The notes beneath the pieces were generated by a model. That model was not told the DNA's origin. It ran no database searches and saw only the letters and a program-made list of their open reading frames with translations. Below are positions 53,771 through 62,939 of a DNA stretch of 64,000 nucleotides, piece by piece (within the stretch, counting starts at the first letter, position 1; each line of letters begins with the position of its first letter). The position numbers and the translations under genes were made by a program. Source of the DNA: JAMXLO01 sp963719805 (lineage in GTDB: Bacteria; Pseudomonadota; Alphaproteobacteria; Acetobacterales; Acetobacteraceae); assembly GCA_963719805.1 (NCBI GenBank), contig CAVRDF010000004.1, positions 310,001 through 374,000 on the forward strand, in the 5' to 3' direction.

Positions 53771-55030
53771 TCACGCCGTGGCAGCGAGAGGATCACCCCG
53801 AATGAACGCGCCAATGAAGCTCAGCACGAAATCGGCGAGCCCGATCTGCGGCGGCAGATTGTGCAGCAGCGAGTCGGCGGCGTAGCAGGACTGCAGGTTG
53901 ATGACCGTCGGTGCGAGACTCTCGGTCGCCGCGATCACATCGCACACAGCCTGGGCGATCAGCCGGTAGCCGACGATCGTCGGGTGCAGATTATCCAGTC
54001 CGAACAGGCCACCATCGCGGCGTCCGCCGAACGGTGTGACCTCCAAGGGCAGGTTGTCGAGCAGGATCTGTGTCATTCCGCTGTTGACGATGACCGATCT
54101 GGTGGCGATGCCATTCTTGCGGTCGTACGCGGCGTTCATCGCATACAGATCGACGAAGTGCGCGCGTTGGCCCAGCGCGGCGAAGGCGCGGCGGATAGCT
54201 GGATTGAGCTCAACGTTCACCCAGGTGTCGATCTCCTTCATCGTGTTGCGTGGAATGCCACCCGCCTGGACCAGCCGTCCGAGATACAGGTTGAAATAGC
54301 CGTTGCTCGGCACCTCCATGTCGGTGCGCGGCATCAGGTTCGCGATCGCGCTCGGCTTGGGAAAGAGGTTGATGTAGAAGTGTTCGATGTCCCGGCACTT
54401 CGCTTGTAGTTCGCCGGCCAGTCTCAGCATCGCGGCTGTCGGGTCGATCCGCTCCTTGAAGTCTGTCGGGTCACCCATCAGCAGCAGCGCCCATAGTCCA
54501 TCGTTGATGCCGATATTGATCAACAGCCGCTTCGGCTTCGCTTCCGCCAGGATATCGATCGCGCTTCGCGTGTCGCCGGCGGTGCGCTGCGGATTCAGTA
54601 CGAAGCACGTGTTGAGAGCCTGATACAGCACGGGCAGCTTGCCTAGCGGCAGTGAAGCGCCAAGAGCCGCGAGCTGCTCCGCGGTGGCCAGTGATTGACT
54701 GTAATTTGCAGTCGCGATGTCACTGACGACTTGCTGCGCGATGCTGAGGTTGTGGAACATTGCATCGTTCGACCATGTCGCCGAGGCAAGCCAGGCGTGC
54801 GCATTGGCTGCGGCGTTCTTGATCAGGTTCAGCGTGCCTGACAGCGGGTCGCAGAAGATCTTCTCAACATCGGCAAGCATCACGCGTGGATAATCTGGCG
54901 AGATGAACGGCCAGCGAAATGCATTGGCGACCTGCGCAGGTACCGAGTGCGCCGCCAGGTCGGCATCAATGGTGAGCGAGCGTACGCCGTTGTACAGCGA
55001 ATCGCCGATTGCCATCATCTCGATTGCCAT
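53771..55030 (-). CDS. SGNH/GDSL-type hydrolase
   Basis: About 419 residues from ATG 55030 (MAIEMMAIGDSLYNGVRS), where GDSLYN is the block-I serine site; an earlier ATG would add an unusual cysteine-rich leader. LLINIGINDGLWALLLMG is block III, and GLDNLHPTIVGYRLIAQ has the block-V Asp and His. No signal peptide, which is unusual for a secreted esterase. Substrate unknown. Confidence 0.82.
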   Translation of the reverse strand: MAIEMMAIGDSLYNGVRSLTIDADLAAHSVPAQVANAFRWPFISPDYPRVMLADVEKIFCDPLSGTLNLIKNAAANAHAWLASATWSNDAMFHNLSIAQQVVSDIATANYSQSLATAEQLAALGASLPLGKLPVLYQALNTCFVLNPQRTAGDTRSAIDILAEAKPKRLLINIGINDGLWALLLMGDPTDFKERIDPTAAMLRLAGELQAKCRDIEHFYINLFPKPSAIANLMPRTDMEVPSNGYFNLYLGRLVQAGGIPRNTMKEIDTWVNVELNPAIRRAFAALGQRAHFVDLYAMNAAYDRKNGIATRSVIVNSGMTQILLDNLPLEVTPFGGRRDGGLFGLDNLHPTIVGYRLIAQAVCDVIAATESLAPTVINLQSCYAADSLLHNLPPQIGLADFVLSFIGAFIRGDPLAATA

Positions 55031-55110
55031 GGATCGGATCCCCGCCTGATGCATCAGGCTATCGCAACGGCAACACTCCTGCAACGAAACCCAAGGCTGC
55101 GCTCAGGGGC

Positions 55111-56103
55111 TCAATCTTGTGGTGTTTGTACTGCGGCCTCGCTGATCGGCTGTGCCGCCACACCGATGAGCCAGGCGCGTGCCTCATCGTGGCACCACCA
55201 ACTCACCACCAGATGCGGCGCGTGCGCGGCGATGCGAAGCGCCTGTTCGGCGTCGCTTTCCACAAAGTGCGTGCAGCCCCAGCGTGTCGCCGCCTCGGCC
55301 TTGTAGCGGGCGACTGCATCCGGGGTATGCGGCACATCGGTGGGACGGCATTCCAATGGCAGTGTGCCGTGCCCCCAGCGCTGCAGCCAGGCAAGCGTCC
55401 GTTCCCGATCTGAATCGGGGCGCCCGGTGATGACCACGGCGCGCTCCGGTGCGAAGAAGGGCAGACTGGCGAGCGGTTCCAGTCCGTGGCGCCGCATCAC
55501 CGCATCGGCGATGTCGGCTCGGTACGCCGCGTCGGGTACGTCGGGCAGGAACACGCCATCCATGTCCAGCCCATAGAACGGCAGTTCCGTCGTGCGGTCA
55601 GGTCCGGCACCAGTGGCACGCAGCGCCCGGCCTGCCGGCGTCGCCTCGCCGCGCTCCCACGGGAAGCGCCACAGCATGCGCATCGGATGCGACAGATCGG
55701 GGACGTAGCCGGTCACGTCCGGGTCGTGCACGACGGCAAGCGTCAGGCACTCATGGCCATCGCGCAGCAGGCTCGCGCGTACCGCGGCCATGGTCTGACC
55801 GGTGCTGCATCCGTCGTCCACCAGCAGCACTCGTCCCGCGGGCAGCGGCGATCCGATCCATTGCGTGGCACCGGACGCACGGTCGAAGCCGACCATCGCC
55901 AGCGGCAGGGCCAGGATGCCGGCCGCCATGGTCGCGGGCACCAGGCCGCCGCGGGCGATGCCCACCACTGATTCCGGCCGCCACTGCGCGGCCTGGTCGA
56001 GCAGCGCGGCAACGAGACGTTCTGTCTGGTCATAGCCAAGGAACACCGGCATCCGGTCTGTCCGCAGGCCCTTCCAGCCACTATGGATCGTTTCAGTCGT
56101 CAT
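55111..56103 (-). CDS. phosphoribosyltransferase fused to a HAD-like domain
   Basis: 330 residues. Residues 30-150 form a type I phosphoribosyltransferase with VVGIARGGLVPATMAAG and the PRPP loop VLLVDDGCSTGQTM. Residues 172-320 look like a HAD phosphatase: YGLDMDGVFLPD has the DxDGV site, and VVITGRPDSDRERT supplies motif II. Such a fusion could salvage a base and dephosphorylate the product. The next gene on the strand is an RNase H-like protein that begins upstream. Confidence 0.8.
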   Translation of the reverse strand: MTTETIHSGWKGLRTDRMPVFLGYDQTERLVAALLDQAAQWRPESVVGIARGGLVPATMAAGILALPLAMVGFDRASGATQWIGSPLPAGRVLLVDDGCSTGQTMAAVRASLLRDGHECLTLAVVHDPDVTGYVPDLSHPMRMLWRFPWERGEATPAGRALRATGAGPDRTTELPFYGLDMDGVFLPDVPDAAYRADIADAVMRRHGLEPLASLPFFAPERAVVITGRPDSDRERTLAWLQRWGHGTLPLECRPTDVPHTPDAVARYKAEAATRWGCTHFVESDAEQALRIAAHAPHLVVSWWCHDEARAWLIGVAAQPISEAAVQTPQD

Positions 56104-56119
56104 TCATTCTTGCGGGTTG

Positions 56120-57139
56120 TCAAATTATACCAGATGAGATAGAGATGTCCGTGTTACCGAATACTACCTTTGGCGCGTCTCCCTGGGCGCGCCATTCTTT
56201 TTGCGGGAAGGGCACGCGCGGCAGCGCTGTCTGCCCCAGGACCCAGCCTTCCCAGTGCTGGATCCATGGATCGGGCGGCGCGGTGTCGGGCCGATTGCCA
56301 GCCACGACATTGAGCACGCAGAGGACGCCGAGCACACAGTCGAAGCGGTCTTCGCCGGCAGCGTCACGGCCGAAGCCAGCCAACATCGCTTGCTGCATCC
56401 CGGGATCGGGCGCTGCCGCCAGATCGGCCATGGCGCCGCGCAGCCTCTCGCCTACCGCCGCCCGGTCCGCCTGGCGGCGCTTGCTGCCCCGCAGCACGAT
56501 GCCCAGGTGACGCAGCGCCTCGGCCGGATAGGTCTCGGCCAGCGTGACTGCACCGGGGGCAAGCAGGTCACGGAACGCTCCGGCAAACGGCCAGAGGCGG
56601 ACATCGTCGCCACGCGCCAGGGCCGGCAGCAGCATATCCCGCCAGGCAGCAATGGCGGCCTTGCCGGACTGGTTTGCACCCAGCGTCCAGAATAACGGTG
56701 CGCCCGCCGGACGTTCCATGGTCGCCCGGTCGCAGGACCGGGACAGGCCGGCCGCGTCAGCGAACCCCAGCGCCGCCGCATGCGCCGCCCGCGTCATGCC
56801 GCGCAGCCCGCGGGCCGGATAGAACGGCCGATGCGGACCCACCTCGGAAAGCGCCGCGCAGACCTGGAAGAACTCGGGCCGTGTCGCCATCGTCGCCAGG
56901 AAATGCGGAAAATCCCGCTCGTTGCGTTGTGCTGCATAGGCGCGTGGCAGCCCAAGCGGGAGATCGACTCCCAGTGCAACCGGGGCACCGTCCGCTAACG
57001 CACGCAGGCGCCGCAGGAACGTGGTCACGTCGCCGACTGGCTCCGGCGCGGTCAGTCGCCACCTACTACCCTCGCGATGCGCCACTGCGACCCAGCGCTT
57101 GCGCGGATCGACACTCCAATCCGCGTGTGCCGCAATCAT
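56120..57139 (-). CDS. DUF429-like predicted RNase H-fold protein
   Basis: 339 residues. Conserved acidic residues lie at AAHADWSVDPRKRWVAVA, ALGVDLPLGLP and DRFDCVLGVLCVL, with AGAFRDLLAPGAVTLAETYPAEALRHLG in the middle, as in DUF429 RNase H-like proteins. No nuclease activity is demonstrated for this set. It is followed on the strand by the phosphoribosyltransferase-HAD gene 16 bases later, so the two may work together. Confidence 0.7.
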   Translation of the reverse strand: MIAAHADWSVDPRKRWVAVAHREGSRWRLTAPEPVGDVTTFLRRLRALADGAPVALGVDLPLGLPRAYAAQRNERDFPHFLATMATRPEFFQVCAALSEVGPHRPFYPARGLRGMTRAAHAAALGFADAAGLSRSCDRATMERPAGAPLFWTLGANQSGKAAIAAWRDMLLPALARGDDVRLWPFAGAFRDLLAPGAVTLAETYPAEALRHLGIVLRGSKRRQADRAAVGERLRGAMADLAAAPDPGMQQAMLAGFGRDAAGEDRFDCVLGVLCVLNVVAGNRPDTAPPDPWIQHWEGWVLGQTALPRVPFPQKEWRAQGDAPKVVFGNTDISISSGII

Positions 57140-57142
57140 CGG

Positions 57143-57358
57143 CTACAGCGGCTTGTGTGCCCGCTCCAACAGGCGCGAGAACAATCCCGGCTTTTTCGGA
57201 GGCTTTGCGGTTTCGACCGCTTTCTCCTTGGCGCGGGTTTCCGCTTCCTGTTGGCGCTGCTTGCTGTGGAGCCATTTGTCCAGCGACATGCCTGCCTTCG
57301 CGGCGCGCTTCGCCTCGTAGGCACGCTGGCCCTCGGTGAGTGTCTTCGGCGTCTTCAA
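57143..57358 (-). CDS. small lysine-rich hypothetical protein, 71 aa
   Basis: The reading frame is clear over TPKTLTEGQRAYEAKRAAKAGMSLDKWLHSKQRQQ and ends in KPGLFSRLLERAHKPL. The start is uncertain; TTG at 57358, six bases after a GGGGGG stretch, gives 71 residues, and no ATG lies nearby. Highly basic, possibly a small nucleic-acid-binding or membrane-tethered protein. It is just before the DUF429-like gene. Confidence 0.55.
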   Translation of the reverse strand: MKTPKTLTEGQRAYEAKRAAKAGMSLDKWLHSKQRQQEAETRAKEKAVETAKPPKKPGLFSRLLERAHKPL

Positions 57359-57482
57359 CTCAAGCCCCCCGTGTATGGGCGGCTTTTCGCAGGGCAGGTG
57401 GTCTTGTTCAAGGCCTTTGCCACGCGCTTGGCGCGGGCAGATGAGTGCTGTCACTATGGCTGTCAACCAGCACGAGGTCGCA

Positions 57483-58316
57483 ATGCCCTTTCTGACCGAA
57501 CCGGAGCCTGAACGCGGCACAGTCGTGCCGGTGATGCCCGGCATCACGCGGATTGTTGCCGCCAATCCGGGACCGATGACGTATCACGGCACCAATACGT
57601 ATCTGCTCGATACGCCGGACGGCAAAGTGGTGCTGGATCCTGGTCCCGAGGAGCATCCTGAACACGTCGAGGCCATCGTGCGCGCGACGGACGGGAAAGT
57701 TGCACTGATCCTGATCAGCCATACGCACCACGACCACGTCGGCGCCGCGCCGGCGCTGCAAGCCGCAACCGGCGCGCCGACTGTCGGCTTTCGCGACAGC
57801 GGCAGTGAATCATTCGCAGCCGACATCAAACTCGGGAACGGTGACAGCATCGCCGGCATGCAGGCGATCCACACACCGGGCCACGCCTCCGACCATCTCT
57901 GCTTCGCGCTGCCTGCATCCGATGGCACGGCTGTGTTGTTCAGCGCTGATCACGTCATGTCGTGGTCCACCAGTGTGGTGAGCCCGCCGGGCGGTGACAT
58001 GGCCGCCTACTTCGCCAGCCTGCGCCTGCTGCTCGACCGGACCGACGACGTGTATTTGCCGGGCCATGGTCCGGCTCTGCCGGAACCGCGCGCTCTGGTA
58101 AGGGAGATGCTGACCCATCGGATGATGCGCGAGCAGGCGATCCAGCGAGCGCTGGGCAAGGGAGCCGCCGGGACGTTTGCTCTGATGAACACGCTGTATT
58201 CACAAGTACATCCACGCCTCCGCCGTGCTGCCGAACGCAATGTGCTGGCGCACCTGCTGAAGTTGGAAACCGAGGGCAAAGTGATGCGCGACGGCGAGTT
58301 GTGGCGCGCCGCCTGA
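57483..58316 (+). CDS. MBL-fold metallo-hydrolase (LACTB2-like)
   Basis: 277 residues from ATG at 57483; a start at 57438 is possible. GPMTYHGTNTYLLDTPDGKVVLDPGP, the zinc site ISHTHHDHVGAA, HTPGHASDHLCF, FSADHVMSW and LPGHGPAL are complete. The C-terminal winged-helix part (HLLKLETEGKVMRDGELW) is like LACTB2, an RNA-endonuclease-type member. The true substrate is unknown. Confidence 0.9.
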   Translation: MPFLTEPEPERGTVVPVMPGITRIVAANPGPMTYHGTNTYLLDTPDGKVVLDPGPEEHPEHVEAIVRATDGKVALILISHTHHDHVGAAPALQAATGAPTVGFRDSGSESFAADIKLGNGDSIAGMQAIHTPGHASDHLCFALPASDGTAVLFSADHVMSWSTSVVSPPGGDMAAYFASLRLLLDRTDDVYLPGHGPALPEPRALVREMLTHRMMREQAIQRALGKGAAGTFALMNTLYSQVHPRLRRAAERNVLAHLLKLETEGKVMRDGELWRAA

Positions 58317-58450
58317 CCGGTTCACGGTGACGACAACGGTCCGGCGCTCGCGGAATTTGAAACGCGTCTGAAATCCGTTGCGCCATAGGCCTGACCGCGG
58401 AGCGCAACGACGCTCGGGCCTGAGGAGGTGTCGGTAACAATGGGTGTGGT

Positions 58451-59557
58451 GTGAGCGCGTCCACAGCTCTTGCGCTTCGCCGGAGCGGCGCGCTGGCGGA
58501 TGACCTGCTGCAATCGCTGCGGGCGCACATCTGGCTGATCGCGCCGGTCGAGGCGTACGTCATCATCGCCTATGGCGTCGCCGTCTTGCTGGGCAAGCCG
58601 GGTAATCTTTCATTGCTCGGCTACGAGCGGACATTTGCCATTGCCACGCCGATATTGTGCGGCGGCTTCCTGATAGCGCGTGCCTCTTATCTCATGCTGG
58701 TGGTGCGCCCGCGCCATTTGACCCGCGCCATCATCGATGACCTGTGCGGCAACTGGCTGACCCGCGAACGGCTGCTGCATGCACTGCCGGTCATCGTGGT
58801 GCTGCCACTGTTCAGCTCGTCGTGCACGCTGCTGAAGACCCTGATTCCCGATATCCACCCGTACGATTGGGACGCCACCCTGGCAGGTTGGGATTCGGCG
58901 TTGCATTTCGGTGTGGCGCCCTGGCGCATCCTGCAGCCGCTGTTCGGCTACCCGGCGATGACCGCTGCCGCCAACATCATCTACTGCTTCTGGTTCTTCG
59001 GCCTCGCCGGACTGTGGTTCTGGCAGGCATTCGCGCTGCGCGACCGGCAGCTCCGCATGCAGTATTTCATCAGTTACATGCTGTGCTTTGCCCTGCTGGG
59101 CAACCTCGCCGCCACTTTGCTGGCGTCCGGTGGTCCGTGCTTTTACGGCCGCATGGTGCTGGGGCCGGATCCCTATGCACCGCTGATGCAGTATCTGCAT
59201 GACGTCAGCCTGGGCAGTCCGGTCAACATATCGGTCGGTCTGCAGGATGTATTATGGCATCGCTACCTGACCGACGCCGCTGGCATGGGTTCCGGCATTT
59301 CGGCGATGCCAAGTCTGCATGTCGCCGGTGCGACGTTGTTCGCGCTGCTCGGCTGGCGCACCAATCGCATCCTCGGCGGCGTCCTGACGCTCAACGTTGT
59401 GCTGGTGCTGGTCGCAACGGTACATCTGGGCTGGCACTACGCCATCGACGGATACGCCGCGATCCTTGGGACGCTGGCGATCTGGTGGGTCGTGGGCGCG
59501 GTGTTGCGGCTGCTGGCGGCGCGCCGAGCCTGCGTGTACACCTTGGCCAGTTATTGA
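58451..59557 (+). CDS. PAP2-superfamily membrane phosphatase (inositolphosphotransferase-like)
   Basis: 368 residues from GTG at 58451, about eight hydrophobic helices. GSGISAMPSLHVAGATLFALL has the PSLH site and HLGWHYAIDGYAAILG the second His and Asp, as in the PAP2_3 group related to inositol-phosphorylceramide synthase. Its likely reaction is phospholipid headgroup removal or exchange on the membrane. A four-codon mini-ORF with a strong ribosome site precedes it. Confidence 0.85.
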   Translation: MSASTALALRRSGALADDLLQSLRAHIWLIAPVEAYVIIAYGVAVLLGKPGNLSLLGYERTFAIATPILCGGFLIARASYLMLVVRPRHLTRAIIDDLCGNWLTRERLLHALPVIVVLPLFSSSCTLLKTLIPDIHPYDWDATLAGWDSALHFGVAPWRILQPLFGYPAMTAAANIIYCFWFFGLAGLWFWQAFALRDRQLRMQYFISYMLCFALLGNLAATLLASGGPCFYGRMVLGPDPYAPLMQYLHDVSLGSPVNISVGLQDVLWHRYLTDAAGMGSGISAMPSLHVAGATLFALLGWRTNRILGGVLTLNVVLVLVATVHLGWHYAIDGYAAILGTLAIWWVVGAVLRLLAARRACVYTLASY

Positions 59558-59621
59558 AGCCGCTGTGCAGGCAATTCTTCGGTATAAGCTGCCGTTTGAG
59601 GTGAGGCGGTAGTTGGGGCAG

Positions 59622-60317
59622 GTGGTGACCACGGACCCGGTGATCAGCGATAGCGATACCTCCCAGCGGCAGGCTCCGGCGCGCGGCCGTGGCGGCATCG
59701 CCGCCGTCGGTTTCCTGCATGAACGTCTGGTATTTTCACGCCGCACCAAGGCGCTGGCCGAGGCGCTGGATCGCGCGATCCCCGCGGACGCTTTGACCGT
59801 GCTGGATGTCGGCTGTGGCGACGGCACGATCGATACCCTGCTGCTGCAGCGGCGTCCGCGACTGGCGATCACTGGTGTGGATGTGCTGCTGCGCCCGGAA
59901 GCACGGATCCCGGTGCGCCAGTTCGACGGCCAGCATCTGCCGTTCGATGATGGCGCCTTCGACGTGGTGATGTTCGTCGACGTGTTGCACCATACGCTCG
60001 ATCCGCTGGTCTTGTTGCGTGAGGCGTGCCGCGTGGCCCGATCCGCGATCGTGTTGAAGGACCACACGCGCGAGGGGCTGCTCGCGCACACCACGCTGCG
60101 TTTCATGGACTGGGTCGGCAACGCGCACCACAACGTCGCGCTGCCGTACAACTACTGGCGCCGCGCCGAGTGGACAGATGCCTTCCGGGAATTGCGGCTG
60201 ACGGTGGACGACTGGAATGAAAGCCTCGGCCTGTACTGTACCGCCGGCGTCGCTGGTATTCGAGCGCAATCTGCATTTCGTCGCGCGGCTGGCGGTCATT
60301 CCATGCGCCAGCCCTGA
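59622..60317 (+). CDS. class I SAM-dependent methyltransferase, probable C-terminal frameshift
   Basis: GTG at 59622 is likeliest. VLDVGCGDGTIDTLLLQ is the SAM site, and LPFDDGAFDVVMFVDVLHHTLDPLVLLREACRV fits methyltransferases of the Methyltransf_11 type. The last 30 residues in this frame (CTAGVAGIRAQ..) look wrong; a shift at about 60240 gives PPASLVFERNLHFVARLAVIP, the usual family end, with stop at 60330. Runs convergent with the Nudix gene. Confidence 0.82.
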   Translation: MVTTDPVISDSDTSQRQAPARGRGGIAAVGFLHERLVFSRRTKALAEALDRAIPADALTVLDVGCGDGTIDTLLLQRRPRLAITGVDVLLRPEARIPVRQFDGQHLPFDDGAFDVVMFVDVLHHTLDPLVLLREACRVARSAIVLKDHTREGLLAHTTLRFMDWVGNAHHNVALPYNYWRRAEWTDAFRELRLTVDDWNESLGLYCTAGVAGIRAQSAFRRAAGGHSMRQP

Positions 60318-60982
60318 TCGCGCAGCATGACCGGCACATGAGTCCGCGCCGCACGCTCGTATTCATTCATCGCCAGCCAAAGCCTTAGCCTCTCCAGCAC
60401 ACGACGCGTCGGCATGGCCAGATCGAGCGCCAGCGCCTCCTGCATCGCATAGTAGCGCAAGCCCTCCAGTTCGCCGTCGCCGCCGAGCGTGCCCATGACA
60501 TGCGCCGCATCCACCGCGAAGAACCGCGCATTGAATCTGATCGGGCTGGGCGGTGGCGTCACCGCGCGCGCCAGCAGGTGCAGCACGTCAAGACGCGGTG
60601 GCGCGCCAAGCGACAGGCCGGTCTCCTCGTGCAATTCGCGCGCCGCGGCGATGCCAAGCCCATGCGCCAAACGTTCGTTGGCGTTCTTGCGCAACAGGTG
60701 CTCGGTCTGCGGCAGCAGCGGCGCCGCGGCACGTGCGCTGAGATCAGCGCGATCGACCGCGCCGCCGGGAAACACCAGCCGGTTCGGCATGAACCGATGC
60801 TTCGCGCCGCGCATGCCCATCAGCATCGCCACATCGTCACCGCTGAGGCGATACACGATCAGGCTTGCGGCGTGGCGCGGTCGTACCGCGCGCGGGCGCG
60901 GAGGCGACTGCTGGTCGATCAGCGGATGACGGACGTGATCTTCAGGCAAGCTCGAATCCTCGCGTCTTGAGGTAGGCGGCAA
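60296..60982 (-). CDS. Nudix hydrolase
   Basis: 228 residues. The Nudix box (GxxxxxAxRELxEETG) is GLGIAAARELHEETGLSLG near residue 105. FPGGAVD and LVFPGG lie before it. The group hydrolyses nucleoside diphosphate derivatives. The long 5' overlap (41 bases) with the nitroreductase gene means the start could be internal. The 3' end overlaps the frameshifted methyltransferase. Confidence 0.85.
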   Translation of the reverse strand: MPPTSRREDSSLPEDHVRHPLIDQQSPPRPRAVRPRHAASLIVYRLSGDDVAMLMGMRGAKHRFMPNRLVFPGGAVDRADLSARAAAPLLPQTEHLLRKNANERLAHGLGIAAARELHEETGLSLGAPPRLDVLHLLARAVTPPPSPIRFNARFFAVDAAHVMGTLGGDGELEGLRYYAMQEALALDLAMPTRRVLERLRLWLAMNEYERAARTHVPVMLRDQGWRME

Positions 60983-61763
60983 AGCCGAAACGCTCCGGCA
61001 CCGACAATTGGCGTGCGACGTTCTCGCTCCAGCCGACGCCTTCGCGTGGCTGGTACACGTCGTTGTTCTTCAGCGCGCCAGCCGCCACCGGATCGCGAGC
61101 ATTGCGCCGTTCGTCATAGGCGCGGATTTCGGCGTCCTGCCGCGTGTCGTCATAGCGCTCGCGATGCACCACGACAGAAGGTGGAAGGCGCATCGACACC
61201 GGCCGGCGGAACACCGGCCAACCGAGCGTCAGGCCGGATACAGGATAAACGCCGGGCGGCAGCGACAACAGCGGCGTCACGCGCTCGATGTGGCTGCGCA
61301 CATAGCTGATCGGGCAGGTGCCAAGGCCCGCCGCTTCCGCCGCCGCGATGAAGTTGGCCATCGCCAGCGAGCAATCGACCGCGGTGTTGAGGAAGGTGTC
61401 GAGATTGTTGTTGGCGTGCGGCATGTCGTGCTGCTCGCACAGGCGCTGGTTGCGCCGCATGTCGCCGCACCACACCAGGAACACCGGTGCCGTCGCGATC
61501 CAGTCCATCGTGCCGATCCAGTCGGCGATCTGTTTGATGCGCGCGGGATCGCGCATCACCACGACGGAGTATTGCTGGAGATCGGATTTTGTCGGCGCCG
61601 ATTGCGCGGCCGCGAGCAGCGCGTCGAGCAGCGAGTCCGGCACCGGTTCATCCTTGTAGCGGCGCGTGACGCGGCGATCGATCAGCGGCGCGATCGCCGG
61701 CGGCACATCGACATGCGGCAGGTCGATGCCGAAGCGGGCGCGCAGCAGGTCCGTGCCATCCAT
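60942..61763 (-). CDS. nitroreductase-family oxidoreductase
   Basis: 273 residues from ATG 61763, with GGAGACC ahead. LIDRRVTRRYKDEPVPDSLLDALLAAAQSAPTKSDLQQYSVVVM near residue 30 is the FMN-binding N-terminus. AAAEAAGLGTCPISYVRSHIERV and GLTLGWPVF are also diagnostic. Reduces nitro or quinone-like compounds with NAD(P)H. It is divergent from the Ldh-family gene. Confidence 0.9.
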   Translation of the reverse strand: MDGTDLLRARFGIDLPHVDVPPAIAPLIDRRVTRRYKDEPVPDSLLDALLAAAQSAPTKSDLQQYSVVVMRDPARIKQIADWIGTMDWIATAPVFLVWCGDMRRNQRLCEQHDMPHANNNLDTFLNTAVDCSLAMANFIAAAEAAGLGTCPISYVRSHIERVTPLLSLPPGVYPVSGLTLGWPVFRRPVSMRLPPSVVVHRERYDDTRQDAEIRAYDERRNARDPVAAGALKNNDVYQPREGVGWSENVARQLSVPERFGFAAYLKTRGFELA

Positions 61764-61851
61764 ATGGGTCTCCGTTGCCGGTATCACCGCGCGACACTTG
61801 CCGGAACGGCGTGACCGCGCAAGGCTGCGCGCCCCCCGCAAGGAGACCCAC

Positions 61852-62916
61852 ATGCCTGCCCCTTACGCCACGCATCGCGCGCAGATCAAAGCCATCCTGC
61901 TGGCCTGGGGCATGCCGGAAGAGAACGCCGAACCAACCGCTGACATCCTGTCCTGGGCCGATCTGCACGGCGTGGACAGCCATGGCATGTCGATGCTGCC
62001 CGGTTACGACAGGATGCGGCGCAATGGCCGCGCCAAGATGGATGCGCGGCCGCGCATCGTGAAGGAGACGCCGATATCGGCGCTGGTCGATGGTGGCGGC
62101 GGGTTGGGGCATGTGCCGGCGCATTTCGCCATGCAGGTGGCGATCGACAAGGCGAAGGCATCCGGCATGGCGATCACCACCGTGCGCAACTCGGCGCATT
62201 TCGGTGCCACCGGCTACTACACGCTGATGGCGGCGAAGCAGGGACTGATCGGCATGGCCTGCACGTCGGCATCCGGCATCCAGGTGGCGCCGACATTCGG
62301 TAAGCAAGCCAAGCTGGGCACCGATCCGTGGTCGTTCGCCGCACCGAGTGGCGACGATAGACCGTTCCTGCTGGACATGGCGACGACGACGGTGGCGGCC
62401 GGGCGCATCCGCAACAAGGCGAACGAGGGATTGCCGACACCGGATGGCTGGGTGCTGGACAGCGAGGGACGGCCCAGCAACGATCCGCTGGTGGCACGCG
62501 AGAAGGGCGGCTTCCTGACATCGCTCGGCGGTTCGCCGGAGAACTCCAGCTACAAGGGCTACGGTCTGGCGGCGATGGTGAACATCCTGTCGTCGTGCCT
62601 GTCGGGTGCCACGCTGATCACCGATCCGGAACACACCAAGAAGCCGCAGGGCATGGACATCGGCCACTTCTTCATGGCGATCAACCCGACGCTGTTCCGC
62701 GATGAGGATGACTTCAAAAGCGACGTCGCGCGCTTCAGCAACGATCTGCGCGCCACCACGCCGGTTGATCCGGCACAGCCGGTTATGGTTGCCGGTGATC
62801 CGCAGTGGAAGAACGCGGAGAAGCGCATGGCCGAGGGGATTCCGGTAGGGCCGGGGCTGCTGCAGCAGGTGCGGCAGATCGCCCAGGCGAGTGCCGCGCC
62901 GTGGCTGCTCGATTAG
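61852..62916 (+). CDS. Ldh-family (malate/L-lactate/ureidoglycolate) dehydrogenase
   Basis: 354 residues from ATG 61852, preceded by AAGGAG. LSWADLHGVDSHGMSMLPGYDRMR near residue 33 and TTVRNSAHFGATGYYTLMAA near 105 are the family's catalytic histidine regions, and PWSFAAPSGDDRPFLLDMATT follows. This NAD(P)-dependent group oxidises 2-hydroxy acids. Probably not MDH of the TCA cycle. Transcribed away from the nitroreductase gene. Confidence 0.92.
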   Translation: MPAPYATHRAQIKAILLAWGMPEENAEPTADILSWADLHGVDSHGMSMLPGYDRMRRNGRAKMDARPRIVKETPISALVDGGGGLGHVPAHFAMQVAIDKAKASGMAITTVRNSAHFGATGYYTLMAAKQGLIGMACTSASGIQVAPTFGKQAKLGTDPWSFAAPSGDDRPFLLDMATTTVAAGRIRNKANEGLPTPDGWVLDSEGRPSNDPLVAREKGGFLTSLGGSPENSSYKGYGLAAMVNILSSCLSGATLITDPEHTKKPQGMDIGHFFMAINPTLFRDEDDFKSDVARFSNDLRATTPVDPAQPVMVAGDPQWKNAEKRMAEGIPVGPGLLQQVRQIAQASAAPWLLD

Positions 62917-62939
62917 TCGCGACCATAAGGGGGATACGA

